A stretch of 64,000 nucleotides of DNA from Accumulibacter sp. (GTDB lineage Bacteria > Pseudomonadota > Gammaproteobacteria > Burkholderiales > Rhodocyclaceae). The stretch spans positions 124,001 through 188,000 of the forward strand of contig NZ_JAPUVI010000105.1 of NCBI RefSeq assembly GCF_029255285.1, in the 5' to 3' direction. Position numbers and translations under genes: made by a program. Numbering within the stretch: position 1 is the stretch's first letter; each line of letters opens with the position of its first letter. Below the pieces are notes generated by a model that was given only the letters and a program-made list of their open reading frames with translations, was not told the origin of the DNA and made no database searches. Shown here piece by piece: positions 1-8,613 of the stretch.

Positions 1-227
1 TCTACTGGCTGGGCGAGTTCCACGAGTTTTACGAAGCGGTCTACCACTCGGCGGTCAATTTCACCTCGCTTGGCTACGGCGACGTCGTGATGAGCGCCCA
101 ACGGAAACTCCTCGGTCCGCTCGAGGCACTCAACGGCATCCTGATGCTCGGTCTGACCAGCGCCGCGTTGCTGGGCATACTGCAGTACCTGAGCAAGGCG
201 AAGCAGCAACGGCAAGATCGAAATTGA
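1..227 (+). CDS. Potassium channel, two-TM (Ion_trans_2) type, C-terminal part
   Basis: The gene enters from the left edge; the readable frame starts at base 3 and ends at the TGA at 225-227. The visible 74 residues contain TSLGYGD, a close match to the K+ channel selectivity filter TxGYGD, preceded by a pore-helix-like stretch (EAVYHSAVNF) and followed by one hydrophobic helix (ILMLGLTSAALLGILQYL) and a short basic tail. This is the pore loop plus inner helix of a bacterial two-TM potassium channel. No RCK or cyclic-nucleotide domain follows. The N-terminal half lies outside the window, so any regulatory domain there cannot be judged. Confidence 0.8.
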   Translation, partial: YWLGEFHEFYEAVYHSAVNFTSLGYGDVVMSAQRKLLGPLEALNGILMLGLTSAALLGILQYLSKAKQQRQDRN

Positions 228-335
228 GTGGCGGACGACGTCGTGCCGCAGGAGCGCGTTCGGTATACTCGGTTCGATAGGAAGTCCCGACTTAGATCGA
301 CGTCCATCACCCCGACCAACAGAATAGGAGTTACT

Positions 336-701
336 GTGAAGATAAGAACCGCTGCCTGCTGTCTGCTCGCCTTCTGCGCCTCGTCCACCGTCTTCGCCGC
401 CGAGAGCAAGAAACCCCAGGCAATCCACTTCGAAACCACCACCTGCGGCAACCTGCTGGACATCTTCGCCGCCGCCGATCCGAAATTGAACAAGGACACG
501 AAGATGCTCAAGGGGGCGCAGGATAGGGCTTTTGCCTTCGTCGCCTGGACGCATGGCTACCTGAACGGCCGTGACGGCATCGACGCCAAGCGGTATCCGT
601 TCAATCAGGCGGGCGTTACCCAGTTGGTCGGCGAGATCTACAAGGCCTGCAAAGGAAACGATCCCAAGCTCTTCCTTGACGTCGTAAAGGAGATCCATTG
701 A
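336..701 (+). CDS. Small periplasmic HdeA/HdeB-like protein
   Basis: A 121-residue secreted protein. The chosen start is a GTG at 336 with AGGAG five bases upstream; it gives a clean signal peptide (KIRTAACCLLAFCASSTVFA) and mature N-terminus AESKK. The mature part has two cysteines about 70 residues apart (TTCGNLLD and YKACKGN) around a helical segment FAFVAWTHGYLNG. That size and pattern resembles HdeA/HdeB, periplasmic acid-stress chaperones with one disulphide. The assignment rests on the cysteine pattern and topology, not on a strong motif. It sits just before another small secreted protein on the same strand, 26 bases away. Confidence 0.5.
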   Translation: MKIRTAACCLLAFCASSTVFAAESKKPQAIHFETTTCGNLLDIFAAADPKLNKDTKMLKGAQDRAFAFVAWTHGYLNGRDGIDAKRYPFNQAGVTQLVGEIYKACKGNDPKLFLDVVKEIH

Positions 702-727
702 ACTCCACCACCGCGCGAGGAAAGACA

Positions 728-1141
728 ATGATGAAATCGCAACTCTCGAGACCGCTTCCCTGCATGGGAGTGATTTTGGCCTTGCTCGGCAGCGGGGCCT
801 TGGGCTCTGCCGAGGTCCTGGCCGGAGACCACTGGCGGCACGATGGCAAGAGAATCGAGCGCCGGGAATTGGCGCGCGATCTCAATCGGCATGAACGCGA
901 GCGGCGCGCCTTTGTTGCCGGTGCTGTGGTTCAGCAACACCGTGAATACCAGCGCGACCGCTATGACTACCGCCGGGAAGGTTACGCCGGTCGCTATCGC
1001 GAGTACTACGGTGACGACGATCGCCACGACGGTAGCAACGTCGGCAGCGTTCTCGTCGGCGCGGCCGTGGGCGCCGTGGTTACCGGCGTGATCATGAACA
1101 ACATGAACAAGGACGGTAGCCGGACTACGACGCAACCATGA
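728..1141 (+). CDS. Secreted arginine-rich protein with C-terminal glycine-zipper segment
   Basis: About 137 residues. GAGGAAAG lies just upstream of the twin ATG at 728/731, which is a better start than the TTG at 698 that overlaps the previous gene. An N-terminal signal peptide (MGVILALLGSGALGSAEVLAG) is followed by a highly charged Arg/Asp/Tyr-rich middle (HERERR, RDRYDYRREGY, YYGDDDRHDG) and a small-residue hydrophobic segment (GSVLVGAAVGAVVTGVIM) of glycine-zipper type near the end. Such proteins are usually periplasmic or outer-membrane-associated. No specific function can be given. Confidence 0.6.
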   Translation: MMKSQLSRPLPCMGVILALLGSGALGSAEVLAGDHWRHDGKRIERRELARDLNRHERERRAFVAGAVVQQHREYQRDRYDYRREGYAGRYREYYGDDDRHDGSNVGSVLVGAAVGAVVTGVIMNNMNKDGSRTTTQP

Positions 1142-1617
1142 GCCGGGAGATCGGGCGAAGCGAGCTTCGCTGCGTCAGACCGCCGACGACTCCCTGTCCC
1201 GCATGACGACAACCCCGCTCGACGCCATGTCTTGCGGGATTTTTCGTGCAAGCCTCCCGACCTCGCCCAGCCCACGACTGTCACGTCCGCGCGCCTGGCG
1301 GATGGCCTGGCCGGGCGGCCAGGTCGGTTCGTGACTTAGCCTGAACTTACCAGGCCTCCAAGGTAACGCCTAGCTTCAAGGTGACCCGGCCCAGTGGCGC
1401 GACCTGGGTCAAACATTCGAGCGGCGTCTTCACGTCCCGAAGCTTGTGAGCGCTTGACGGTCTTGCCTGGGTTGTCGGTGATGAAGGTCGCGAACAGGCA
1501 CGGGCAACAGGAAGGCTTCGCTGACTCCTTACGCGCACCGACCTGCGACTGGCTCACGGCATCGACGCATCGATGCGCTTTCGACCCTTTGACAATCCAG
1601 GCCAACGACCTCCCAAG
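1142..1617. other. Non-coding gap between convergent genes
   Basis: This 476-bp stretch separates the rightward secreted-protein gene from the leftward chemoreceptor gene. Short open frames here lack ribosome-binding sites and recognisable protein sequence. I see no convincing terminator, RNA gene or repeat. Confidence 0.5.
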
Positions 1618-3663
1618 CTACACCTTGAAGCGGCGGACCTGATCGGTAAGCGCGGCGGCGAGCTGGTTGAGCCGTTGCACCGATTCCTTTGCTTCGGCAA
1701 GTGCGGCACAGCTTTCGTCGCTCATGCGGGCAATATTATCGACGTGCTGGGCAATTTCGCCACCGGCCGAACGCTGTTCGTTAACCGCTTCCGTGATTCC
1801 GGAGACGCCGCTCGATGCGGTGCTCACGGTCTGGCTCGCCTGATCCAGCCGCGTCGTCACTTGCTTGAGATTCTCCAATCCGGTTTGCAAAGCCGTCTGG
1901 CCCTTCCGGACTTCACCATCGACGGCTTCCGACTGCAGGCCCAGATGGGCAGTGACCTTGTCGATTTCTTGTGCCGACCGGGTCGACTTTTCCGCCAGCT
2001 TACGGACTTCGTCAGCGACAACGGCAAACCCCCGCCCGCTCTCCCCCGCTCGAGCCGCCTCGATGGCCGCGTTCAAGGCCAGGAGGTTGGTCTGGTCGGC
2101 AATTTCCTTGACCTCGTGCGTAAGCGCCGTGATCGAGGCGACACTTTCGACAAAGCCGTGCACCGTTTGAGTGATCCGCTGCACCGCCGTGCCCACTTCG
2201 TGGAGTTCGCTGACCACGGCATTGAGTTCGCTGTTGCCACGCGTGGTCTGTTCGAGGCTGCGTTGTGCCTGGTCGCGAACCGCGGCCGCGCCGTCGGATA
2301 CCGAGGCAATGCTCACCGCCATTTGTTCAACGGCCGCCGCCGTGCTGGACGCCGCCTCGTTCTGAGCGTTGATGCTCCGGTTCACGGTTTCGGTAACTCC
2401 CGCCAGTTGTCGAGCCGCCGACGATACCTCGCTCGCCGTTTCCGCCGTTCGTTTCACCATTCCCTGCAAAGTGTCGAGGAAAGTGTTGAAAGTGGTGCCG
2501 ACACGGCCGACTTCGTCCTTTCCGGCAACTGAAATCCGCGCCGTAAGGTCGCCGTTGCCGGACGCCAGTTCGGCCAGCGAGCTCGTCAGCCGGGCCAGCG
2601 GCCGCGTCACGAGGTTCCGGATAACGAAGAACAGCGCGATGTTGAGCCCGATCAATACGCCCACGGCGCCGACGCTGACCCAAAAAAGCAAGGTGCGGGA
2701 AAGACCCATGAATTCCTCGGTGTACGAGCCAGCCGCGACGACCCAGTGCCACGGAGCGTAGGACTCGTACGCGGCGATCTTCTCTCGGGGCGCAGATTCG
2801 TTCGCCTCCTTGTTGAGCCACTGGTACCGCAACACGCCGTTCTTGTTTTGGAGCATGTCGCGAAAAATCGCCTGGCCATCGGCGGACCGGGTGTCGAAGA
2901 CGTTCTTCTTCTCGAGAGTCGGATGGATGACGAAGCTGCCCAGGTTGTTTCCGGGCTGGCTATCGACGACGTAGACGTACCCGGTACTGCCGATCTTGAC
3001 CTTCTTGAGTCGTTCCTTGAGAGCGGCATAACCGTCGTTGAAATCGACCGCGATGGCCAGACAACCGATGACTTCGCCGGAAACGCTTTTGACAGGCCAA
3101 TAGTTCGCCATCCATTCCTTTCCGAAAAGCGTCGCCCGTCCGGTCCAGTCCTGCCCAGCCAGCAACCTGCCGGTTGCCGGGTGGCTGGCGGCCAGCGCGC
3201 TGCCGACGGCGCGTTCGCCCTGCTCGTTCTTTATCGACGTAGCAACGCGAATGAATTCGCCGCCCTTGAGAACAAAGACCGACGACACCGCTCCGGTCTT
3301 GCCCAGCAAGCGGTCCGACGGCGCGTGATCGCCGTTCACGACCCGTTCGCCGATGCGCAGGAGCGGCGCGGACTTGGCACCATCGGCCGCTCCTCCGTCT
3401 GTGGCCAGAGCAAACTGTCCGTCATACTCGGCGGCGAACACCCGGCCGATCCTGCGGGCACCTTCTTCAACGCTTTCATTGAAAGCGGCGATTCCGTCGT
3501 TGATCAGCCGGACCTCGCGCTGGAGGTGCTCAATTTCTGAGGCTTCCAACCCGGCCTTCAGGGCGTGCGCAAACAGACCCACTGCCAGGACAATGGCCGT
3601 GGCCAGAATCGCGGCCGCGATGGCCGGCAGTTTCTTGGCAAGATCGACATCATTAATCCGCAT
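1618..3663 (-). CDS. Methyl-accepting chemotaxis protein with periplasmic Cache domain
   Basis: A 681-residue transmembrane chemoreceptor. The ATG at 3663 is preferred to the GTG two codons upstream because AGGAGGG lies five bases before it. Layout: TM1 around residues 8-32; a long periplasmic Cache-type sensor to about 320 ([13 protein letters not shown] and [14 protein letters not shown] are typical of Cache domains); TM2 ([20 protein letters not shown]); HAMP ([20 protein letters not shown]); then a methyl-accepting signalling domain with the conserved hairpin tip [20 protein letters not shown]. The tip binds CheA/CheW and tells the flagellar motor about a small-molecule ligand; Cache domains commonly bind amino or organic acids, but the ligand here is unknown. 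It is a lone gene, not next to che genes. Confidence 0.95.
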   Translation of the reverse strand: MRINDVDLAKKLPAIAAAILATAIVLAVGLFAHALKAGLEASEIEHLQREVRLINDGIAAFNESVEEGARRIGRVFAAEYDGQFALATDGGAADGAKSAPLLRIGERVVNGDHAPSDRLLGKTGAVSSVFVLKGGEFIRVATSIKNEQGERAVGSALAASHPATGRLLAGQDWTGRATLFGKEWMANYWPVKSVSGEVIGCLAIAVDFNDGYAALKERLKKVKIGSTGYVYVVDSQPGNNLGSFVIHPTLEKKNVFDTRSADGQAIFRDMLQNKNGVLRYQWLNKEANESAPREKIAAYESYAPWHWVVAAGSYTEEFMGLSRTLLFWVSVGAVGVLIGLNIALFFVIRNLVTRPLARLTSSLAELASGNGDLTARISVAGKDEVGRVGTTFNTFLDTLQGMVKRTAETASEVSSAARQLAGVTETVNRSINAQNEAASSTAAAVEQMAVSIASVSDGAAAVRDQAQRSLEQTTRGNSELNAVVSELHEVGTAVQRITQTVHGFVESVASITALTHEVKEIADQTNLLALNAAIEAARAGESGRGFAVVADEVRKLAEKSTRSAQEIDKVTAHLGLQSEAVDGEVRKGQTALQTGLENLKQVTTRLDQASQTVSTASSGVSGITEAVNEQRSAGGEIAQHVDNIARMSDESCAALAEAKESVQRLNQLAAALTDQVRRFKV

Positions 3664-4181
3664 TTCCACCCTCCTAGACTATTGGCGCAACGAAACGGCG
3701 GCGCCTTGGGAAGTGCCCAACAGGCGTTCGAAAACTCCACGATCACCTGCTTTTCAACGTAGGGCATGGCTCGTCTAGCCATGGTTACCAGCGACAGGGC
3801 AAGCAGCTTGACTTCATGGCCATGAGGGCAAGCGGAGGCAGGCCACGGCTCGCTATCCGGAATCGGCCGGGCCATACTATCACGCGCTCTCGACGCCCAG
3901 TGGAACGGAGACGCTCATTGGAGAAAGCGTGTCTCTGCGACCCGCAACGGTCATCGAGAAATCTGGGTCGCGCCGCAAATCGTTTTCCTGAACCTGCTCG
4001 ACGACTTATCGCCGCGTCCGGGCAAGTCGCTTTCGGCGCGGCATCGCCAGGTTCCGCTGCTCATCGCCCAGGATTCAACGAACCGCAGGCGAGACAGAAC
4101 AGCGCGCGTAATCGCGCTCGGTTCCGGCCTGGAACGTACGCCAAGTTCCAGGCTCTCTCACACCGCTTCCCTAGCTTTCGG
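3664..4181. other. Intergenic region upstream of chemoreceptor gene
   Basis: A 518-bp stretch between the chemoreceptor start and the stop of the next leftward gene. Apart from the chemoreceptor ribosome-binding site at 3669-3675 I find no supported gene. I looked for a sigma-28 promoter on the minus strand; only an isolated GCCAATAG-like box is present without a matching -35, so none is called. Confidence 0.45.
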
Positions 4182-4895
4182 TCAGGGCACCGGAACGACG
4201 CGGTAGTACACGCCATTCGCTCCATACGCCGGCATGAACCAGGTGTTGCCAAGCAGGTAATACGTCGTACCGTATTTCTGGACGAGCGTCGCGCCAGGCG
4301 GCAACGCGGCGTAGCTGTTCCCGATCACGTAGGCGGGCGTTGGCGCGACATAGGAAGCGGCCGTGTTCGCGCTGCCGGCGGCGTAGCCCGACGAGTAGGC
4401 GCTGCTGGTTGCCGCAGTGGCGTTCGCCGAGGCGACAGCGGCACCGGTAGCGGCGCCGACGACCGCACCGGCCGCCGCCGCGCAGCCGTAGCATCCCGAA
4501 GCCGGATAGTAAGGGACAGCAGCCGGCGGATGGTAAGGATAGTAAGGTGCCGGTGCAGGCGGAACCGGTGGACGATAGGCCGTCGCGCCGGCAGGCGTCG
4601 TGTGGTCGGCACCTTCGCCGTAGCGTGCCGCGGTCGTGCCGCCGTACACGTTGGTATGCTCGGCGCCTTCCCCGTAACGCCCGGCGGTACTGCCGCCATA
4701 CATGTTCGTGTGTTCGCTGCCGCCGCCAAAGGCGTGCTCCGAACTGCCGCCCCAGGCGTTGGTATGCTCGGTGCCCAGGCCGGCAACGTGCTCGGTGCTG
4801 CCTCCAAAGCGGTTGGCGCTACCCCAGGCGGCTGCCTCGCCGGCGGCCAGCAAGCCACCGAGCAACCCGGCCAAAACAAGAGAGAACGTTTTCAT
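4182..4895 (-). CDS. Secreted Gly/His-rich repeat protein
   Basis: A 237-residue secreted protein: signal peptide (MKTFSLVLAGLLGGLLAAGEAAA), then about 75 residues of imperfect tandem repeats built on the pattern GxEHTNxYGGST (variants STEH, TEHTN, SSEH, SEHTN, AEHTN, ADHTT). A Pro/Tyr-rich linker, a small-residue hydrophobic zipper (CAAAAGAVVGAATGAAVA) and a Tyr-rich C-terminal domain (VQKYGTTYYLLGNTWF) follow. GAGGAG precedes the ATG. The regular His/Glu spacing could bind metal, but that is inference. Ten bases separate it from the DUF2092 gene upstream, and it forms the last gene of a minus-strand envelope block. Confidence 0.8.
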   Translation of the reverse strand: MKTFSLVLAGLLGGLLAAGEAAAWGSANRFGGSTEHVAGLGTEHTNAWGGSSEHAFGGGSEHTNMYGGSTAGRYGEGAEHTNVYGGTTAARYGEGADHTTPAGATAYRPPVPPAPAPYYPYHPPAAVPYYPASGCYGCAAAAGAVVGAATGAAVASANATAATSSAYSSGYAAGSANTAASYVAPTPAYVIGNSYAALPPGATLVQKYGTTYYLLGNTWFMPAYGANGVYYRVVPVP

Positions 4896-4905
4896 ACCTG
4901 TCTCC

Positions 4906-5760
4906 TCAACGTGACTTCCCCGCTGGTGGCGGCTGCAGGCCGGCAGCCGGTTTCACCGGATGGTCGAAAGGAATGGCCAGAGCTCCCGCCGGGCTGGCCG
5001 CGGTGAAAGCCCCCGCCGGAATGACCGGGTCGATCTGCCACTGGGTCATATCCAGCTGGTGACGCAGGCGTAGCGGATCACGGCGGTAAACCGCGCGCAG
5101 CCGACGCGGCAGCTTGTCGTCCACACCGATCCACACTTGCACGAAAACCTCGTTATTGGCGAACGCGACCATCTCGGTGCGAATTCCAGAGACGACCTTC
5201 GATTGCCCGATATAGAAGGCGCTGATCAGCCCGTCGGCGATGTTCTTGTACGGATCAGCAAGCAACACGTCGGCAAAGGGAAAATAGATCGCGGCGCGGC
5301 TGAACGCCTCCTTGAGCGCCTCGTCGATGGTGGCTGGCGCGTCGGCAAGGGCCAGCATGTTCTCAGCCGGCGCATAAGCGGTCATCGTCTTGCCGTCGTA
5401 GGTGAACTCCGACGCCGGACCATCACCGGGAGTGACGACGCGCAGCTTGTCCGGGCGCTGCATCAACACCTCTGATAGCGTCGTGAACGCCAGTGCCGGG
5501 CCAAGCCGACTCGGGTGTTCGTAGGTTACGAGCGCAGTAAACGCCAGCCCGCGCGCTGCCGCCAATCGCTCACTCATCGTCTTCAGCAACTCGATGGCGC
5601 GCGGTTCCAAAATCGGTTTGAACGGCGCGGCAGCCTTCGCGGCCGGCGCGGTCTTGGCTGGTTTGGCCGCCTGCGACGACTGCGCGGCAGCGCCTGCCGC
5701 CATGACGATCCCTAGCACGAGCAGCGCGGCGCGCCCGACGCGATGGCGAAATGGACTCAT
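4906..5760 (-). CDS. DUF2092 family periplasmic protein
   Basis: A 284-residue protein with signal peptide (ALLVLGIVMAAGAAAQ), an Ala/Lys-rich linker and a DUF2092 domain from about residue 55 on. Recognisable features are the helix EPRAIELLKTMSERLAAARG, then LMQRPDKLRVVTPGD and FTYDGKTMTAYAPAENMLA, the family's beta-strand pattern. DUF2092 is related to the LolA/LolB-like fold that binds lipid or lipoprotein acyl chains, so a role in envelope lipid handling is plausible but unproven. GGAGG precedes the ATG. It is transcribed after the 94-residue and beta-barrel genes, which suggests one envelope operon. Confidence 0.8.
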   Translation of the reverse strand: MSPFRHRVGRAALLVLGIVMAAGAAAQSSQAAKPAKTAPAAKAAAPFKPILEPRAIELLKTMSERLAAARGLAFTALVTYEHPSRLGPALAFTTLSEVLMQRPDKLRVVTPGDGPASEFTYDGKTMTAYAPAENMLALADAPATIDEALKEAFSRAAIYFPFADVLLADPYKNIADGLISAFYIGQSKVVSGIRTEMVAFANNEVFVQVWIGVDDKLPRRLRAVYRRDPLRLRHQLDMTQWQIDPVIPAGAFTAASPAGALAIPFDHPVKPAAGLQPPPAGKSR

Positions 5761-5806
5761 CGATTTCCTCCAGAAAATGACAAACGCTCAGACGGCGCGC
5801 GGATGG

Positions 5807-6091
5807 TCATGGAATCATTCCGCACTCGAACATCTTGTTGACGATGGGTGCCGCGACCCGGTTGATGAACTCGGTACGCATTGCCGGATCGTCACGCAGC
5901 TTCTGGAGGATCTCCTGTTCGCGTGCAGGCGTCGGCTGCGATTTCTGCTCCCAGAGTTGCTGGCAGCTCGACTGTTCGTACTTCTGAACGACCCTGTCAG
6001 CGATCATGTCGAGCACCGGGTATTGCTGCGCCCACGAGTAGCCAGCGGCCGCCGCCGCCGCGACGAGAAGGATGTAATGCGCATTCCTCAT
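5807..6091 (-). CDS. Small secreted hypothetical protein
   Basis: 94 residues with a hydrophobic N-terminal signal (HYILLVAAAAAAGYSWA). The mature part has two cysteines (SSCQQLW and FECGMIP) and a helical middle (EQEILQKLRDDPAMRTEFIN). A GGGAGA ribosome-binding site precedes the ATG. It lies between the DUF2092 gene and the outer-membrane protein gene on the same strand with short gaps, so it is probably part of the same transcript. I do not recognise a characterised family. Confidence 0.7.
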   Translation of the reverse strand: MRNAHYILLVAAAAAAGYSWAQQYPVLDMIADRVVQKYEQSSCQQLWEQKSQPTPAREQEILQKLRDDPAMRTEFINRVAAPIVNKMFECGMIP

Positions 6092-6109
6092 CTTGCTGTT
6101 TCTCCCTTC

Positions 6110-6943
6110 CTAGAATAGAAAGCTCGCGCCCAGCGCCAAGCCGGTGAAGCGCGCGTCGACACTGTCATTGTGGCGGCCACTGGAGTCGTACGACAGGTTG
6201 CGTAGCGAAAGCGTCACGTTCCCCCAGTCGAAGCGATAGCCGGCGGCGATCAGAGCCTGCCAGGTCGTGTTGCCGGAACCGCTGCCGACGTCGAAGTAAT
6301 ACGGCATGAACCAGCGCCCATCGCCACTGAGCGGGATCTGGCCCTTGATACCGATGATGGCGTCCCACTTGCTGAATTCCCCTGACGCGCCACCCTGAAC
6401 GCCAGGCAAGACGCCGCGTGTTCCGGCGACACGCCAATCCAGGTCGGCGTCCATTCCCAGATAGCGCGTGCCGGCGAAGACGTCGAGGTGTTTCGCACCC
6501 TCGCGCCAGACCGTATAGCTACCAGCCAGTGTCCACACGTTGCCGGTGATGTCGATCTCGCTACCCCTTTCGGCGAAACCGACGACCCTTCCTGCCGGGC
6601 CATTAACCGCCCTGATCGCCGTGTCCTGGTCCTTGAAGCGCAGATAGATGTAGTCGGTGAACACCGACCAATTACCCTTGCGGGCCTCACCGCTGATCAT
6701 CGCGGCAAACGACAGATTCTTGAGATACGTACTGGGGTTGGAATGCATCGCGGTATCGATCGAAGCAATGCCGACCGGGCCCTTGAGCGAAGTATCGACG
6801 TAGATCGTTGGCAACCACAGATACGGGGTGACGCTGAAACGCCACTGCCCGTCGAACATTCGCTCCTGCGCCAGTACGGGCATCGCTGCCAGAATTGTCA
6901 GCCAAGCGGCGGAAACTGCCCGCCATGCACCCTTTCGAGGCAT
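6110..6943 (-). CDS. Outer-membrane beta-barrel protein
   Basis: 277 residues. The ATG at 6943 has AGGAGG seven bases upstream and is preferred over the TTG at 6949. A signal peptide ending MPVLAQ is followed by alternating amphipathic strands rich in aromatic residues (WRFSVTPYLWLPTIYVD, WSVFTDYIYLRF, LDVFAGTRYLGMD, WFMPYYFDVGSGSGN, YRFDWGNVTLSLRNLSYD), ending in a Phe (GASFLF), the usual signature for beta-barrel assembly. It is probably an 8- to 12-strand outer-membrane protein of the kind annotated as hypothetical OmpW/Omp_b-brl-like. Its ligand is unknown. Confidence 0.75.
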   Translation of the reverse strand: MPRKGAWRAVSAAWLTILAAMPVLAQERMFDGQWRFSVTPYLWLPTIYVDTSLKGPVGIASIDTAMHSNPSTYLKNLSFAAMISGEARKGNWSVFTDYIYLRFKDQDTAIRAVNGPAGRVVGFAERGSEIDITGNVWTLAGSYTVWREGAKHLDVFAGTRYLGMDADLDWRVAGTRGVLPGVQGGASGEFSKWDAIIGIKGQIPLSGDGRWFMPYYFDVGSGSGNTTWQALIAAGYRFDWGNVTLSLRNLSYDSSGRHNDSVDARFTGLALGASFLF

Positions 6944-7030
6944 CGTCAACCCTCCTTTCTCGCCAAATCCGTATTGCCGCCGTTGCCCTCGCCGCCGCCT
7001 GTCTGGCCAGCGAGGGCGAAACAGTGGCGA

Positions 7031-7594
7031 CTATTTCGAACGCAAGACGATGTCGATTCGCCGGTTCTTCGCGCGTCCCTGCGCGGTGTCATTCGGCGCC
7101 ACGGGCTGATACTGACCGTAACCTGCGGCCACCAGATTTCCGGGATCGACTCCCTGAGATTGCAGGTAGCGAACGACCTCTACCGCCCGCGCCGCGGAGA
7201 GATCCCAGTTGGTCGGGTAGCGATGACGCAGCGCCGGTCCGATCGGTTCGCTGTCGGTGTAACCCTGAACACTTATCCAATGACCGCCCAGGGTAGCCAG
7301 CGTCGGAACAGCCTTGCCGATGGTCGAATGGCCGTTGGCGTGCAGCTCGGCGCTTCCCGGGGCAAACAGGACTTCATCGACGAAAGTCACTACCAGCCGA
7401 TCGTTGAGCCGCTTGATCTGTACCTGGTCGGCGGTGACCTCGGCCTGCAACTGCCGGCTCAGCGTCAGGTACTGCTGTTCGAGAGCGACTGCCTCTTGCG
7501 TTTGCTGGACCTGCTTGTCGTAGGTCTGCTGCGAAACGCAGGCGGTCAACGCGAAAGCGCCGATCGGTATGGCCAGTATCCAGTGCTTGATCAT
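7031..7594 (-). CDS. OmpA-family peptidoglycan-associated lipoprotein
   Basis: 187 residues. The ATG at 7594 has AGGAG nine bases upstream; a GTG two codons earlier is possible. A lipobox (FALTAC) near residue 19 marks it as a lipoprotein. A short helical segment leads into an OmpA C-terminal domain from about residue 70: VLFAPGSAELHANG, WISVQGYTDSEPIG, NWDLSAARAVEVVRYLQ, VAAGYGQYQPVAPNDT and RAKNRRIDIVL. The NWDLS...RA and NRRI elements are the peptidoglycan (diaminopimelate) binding features. It opens the minus-strand envelope block that continues with the beta-barrel, DUF2092 and repeat-protein genes, and may anchor that system to the cell wall. Confidence 0.85.
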   Translation of the reverse strand: MIKHWILAIPIGAFALTACVSQQTYDKQVQQTQEAVALEQQYLTLSRQLQAEVTADQVQIKRLNDRLVVTFVDEVLFAPGSAELHANGHSTIGKAVPTLATLGGHWISVQGYTDSEPIGPALRHRYPTNWDLSAARAVEVVRYLQSQGVDPGNLVAAGYGQYQPVAPNDTAQGRAKNRRIDIVLRSK

Positions 7595-7753
7595 GTTCAC
7601 GAACTCCTGAAAGAAAGGTTTACCACCACATCAAATCAGCAAATTAGAGGCTCGAATCAGGCGACTTCCTGGGATCAGGATCGCTGTCGATGGCGCGCCG
7701 AGCATTCGGTTTGAGCGCCGGGCGAGAGCATCGACGTGCCACCGGGGCGGCGT

Positions 7754-8314
7754 CTAAGCCCGGCCGCTCTTGCGCTTCCACAGGCGGCTGAAATCGAAAT
7801 CGAAGGCGCATTTGGACAGTTCGAAACAGTGGGTTTCGTCGTGGAAGTCGCCTATCTTGCGATACTCCCCCTCGACGAGCCGCCATACTTTGGCCTTGTT
7901 CGCTTCCGGGTAGACCAGCACGTAGTGGGACACGCCTTCCGTGCGGTACAGATCGAATTTGACCACTTCATCCCGGCGGGCGGTCTTGGGCGAGATGACT
8001 TCAAAAATCAGATCAGGAGCGCGGGTCAACCGTTCGCTTTCAGGCTGGTAGCAGATCACCAGCACGTCGGGTCGGACGACGGTGTCCTGCGCAAATTCCA
8101 CGTCTATTTCAAACACCGCCTGGCAGTGCGGGCAATCGTCGAGCGATTCGTCAAGTTGCCGAAATACGGCGGCGCTTGCCTGCTGATGATCGAAGCTTGG
8201 CGAAGGGGCCATTGCAACCGGCTGGCCGTGGATCAACTCCCAATCGCCTTCCCAATGCAGGTAATCCTGCACCGTGTAGGCTTCGACTACTGGCGGCATG
8301 GACATGGTCGTCAT
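7754..8314 (-). CDS. Uma2 family (DUF820) putative endonuclease
   Basis: 186 residues of the Uma2/DUF820 family, a PD-(D/E)XK nuclease-fold group. Visible core elements: TVQDYLHW near the N-terminus, VRPDVLVICYQ, then PDLIFEVISPKTARRDEVVKFDLY, which holds the D...E-x-S and downstream Lys arrangement typical of the family, and YVLVYPEANKAKVWR. Uma2 genes are widespread, often mobile and mostly without known function, although some are linked to transposons. This copy stands alone, with an AAGGA site before the ATG. Confidence 0.85.
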   Translation of the reverse strand: MTTMSMPPVVEAYTVQDYLHWEGDWELIHGQPVAMAPSPSFDHQQASAAVFRQLDESLDDCPHCQAVFEIDVEFAQDTVVRPDVLVICYQPESERLTRAPDLIFEVISPKTARRDEVVKFDLYRTEGVSHYVLVYPEANKAKVWRLVEGEYRKIGDFHDETHCFELSKCAFDFDFSRLWKRKSGRA

Positions 8315-8613
8315 GTTTCCTTCTGAAAGCGGACAGGAAATCCAACGGAGCCTCGGAAGTGTACGAAGCCGGATACCTGGCCGTCAAGCTTGGGATGCGT
8401 ATTCGGGATCCGCCTCAACCAGCTGATCCTCCTGACCGGCAGCTCGTTGCATCGCGCTCGAAGCGCGAATACGACTCCGACTCCAGCGGGAACTATTGCC
8501 AAAGCCCTTACCAACATGAAAGAATTTCCCCGGTCGTGCTCGCACCCAGTGCGAGCAACTAACCAACAACGTACCACTCGTTGCCCCGACATTTCCCATC
8601 AGGAGATCAAACG
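8315..8613. other. Divergent intergenic region
   Basis: About 300 bp between the divergently transcribed Uma2 and DUF1254 genes. It must hold promoters for both, but I could not define one confidently. AGGAG at 8601-8605 is the ribosome-binding site of the DUF1254 gene. Confidence 0.4.

Noticed and set aside
1347-1538. Minus-strand peptide KTPLECLTQV resembling the C-terminal end of DDE transposases
   Set aside because: The match covers about ten residues, with no start signal or upstream catalytic residues; too short to call a remnant.
3816-5006. Long rightward open frame of 396 residues
   Set aside because: It is Arg/Gly-rich, has no ribosome-binding site and is antisense to the repeat-protein gene, whose signal peptide, ribosome site and repeats are clear.
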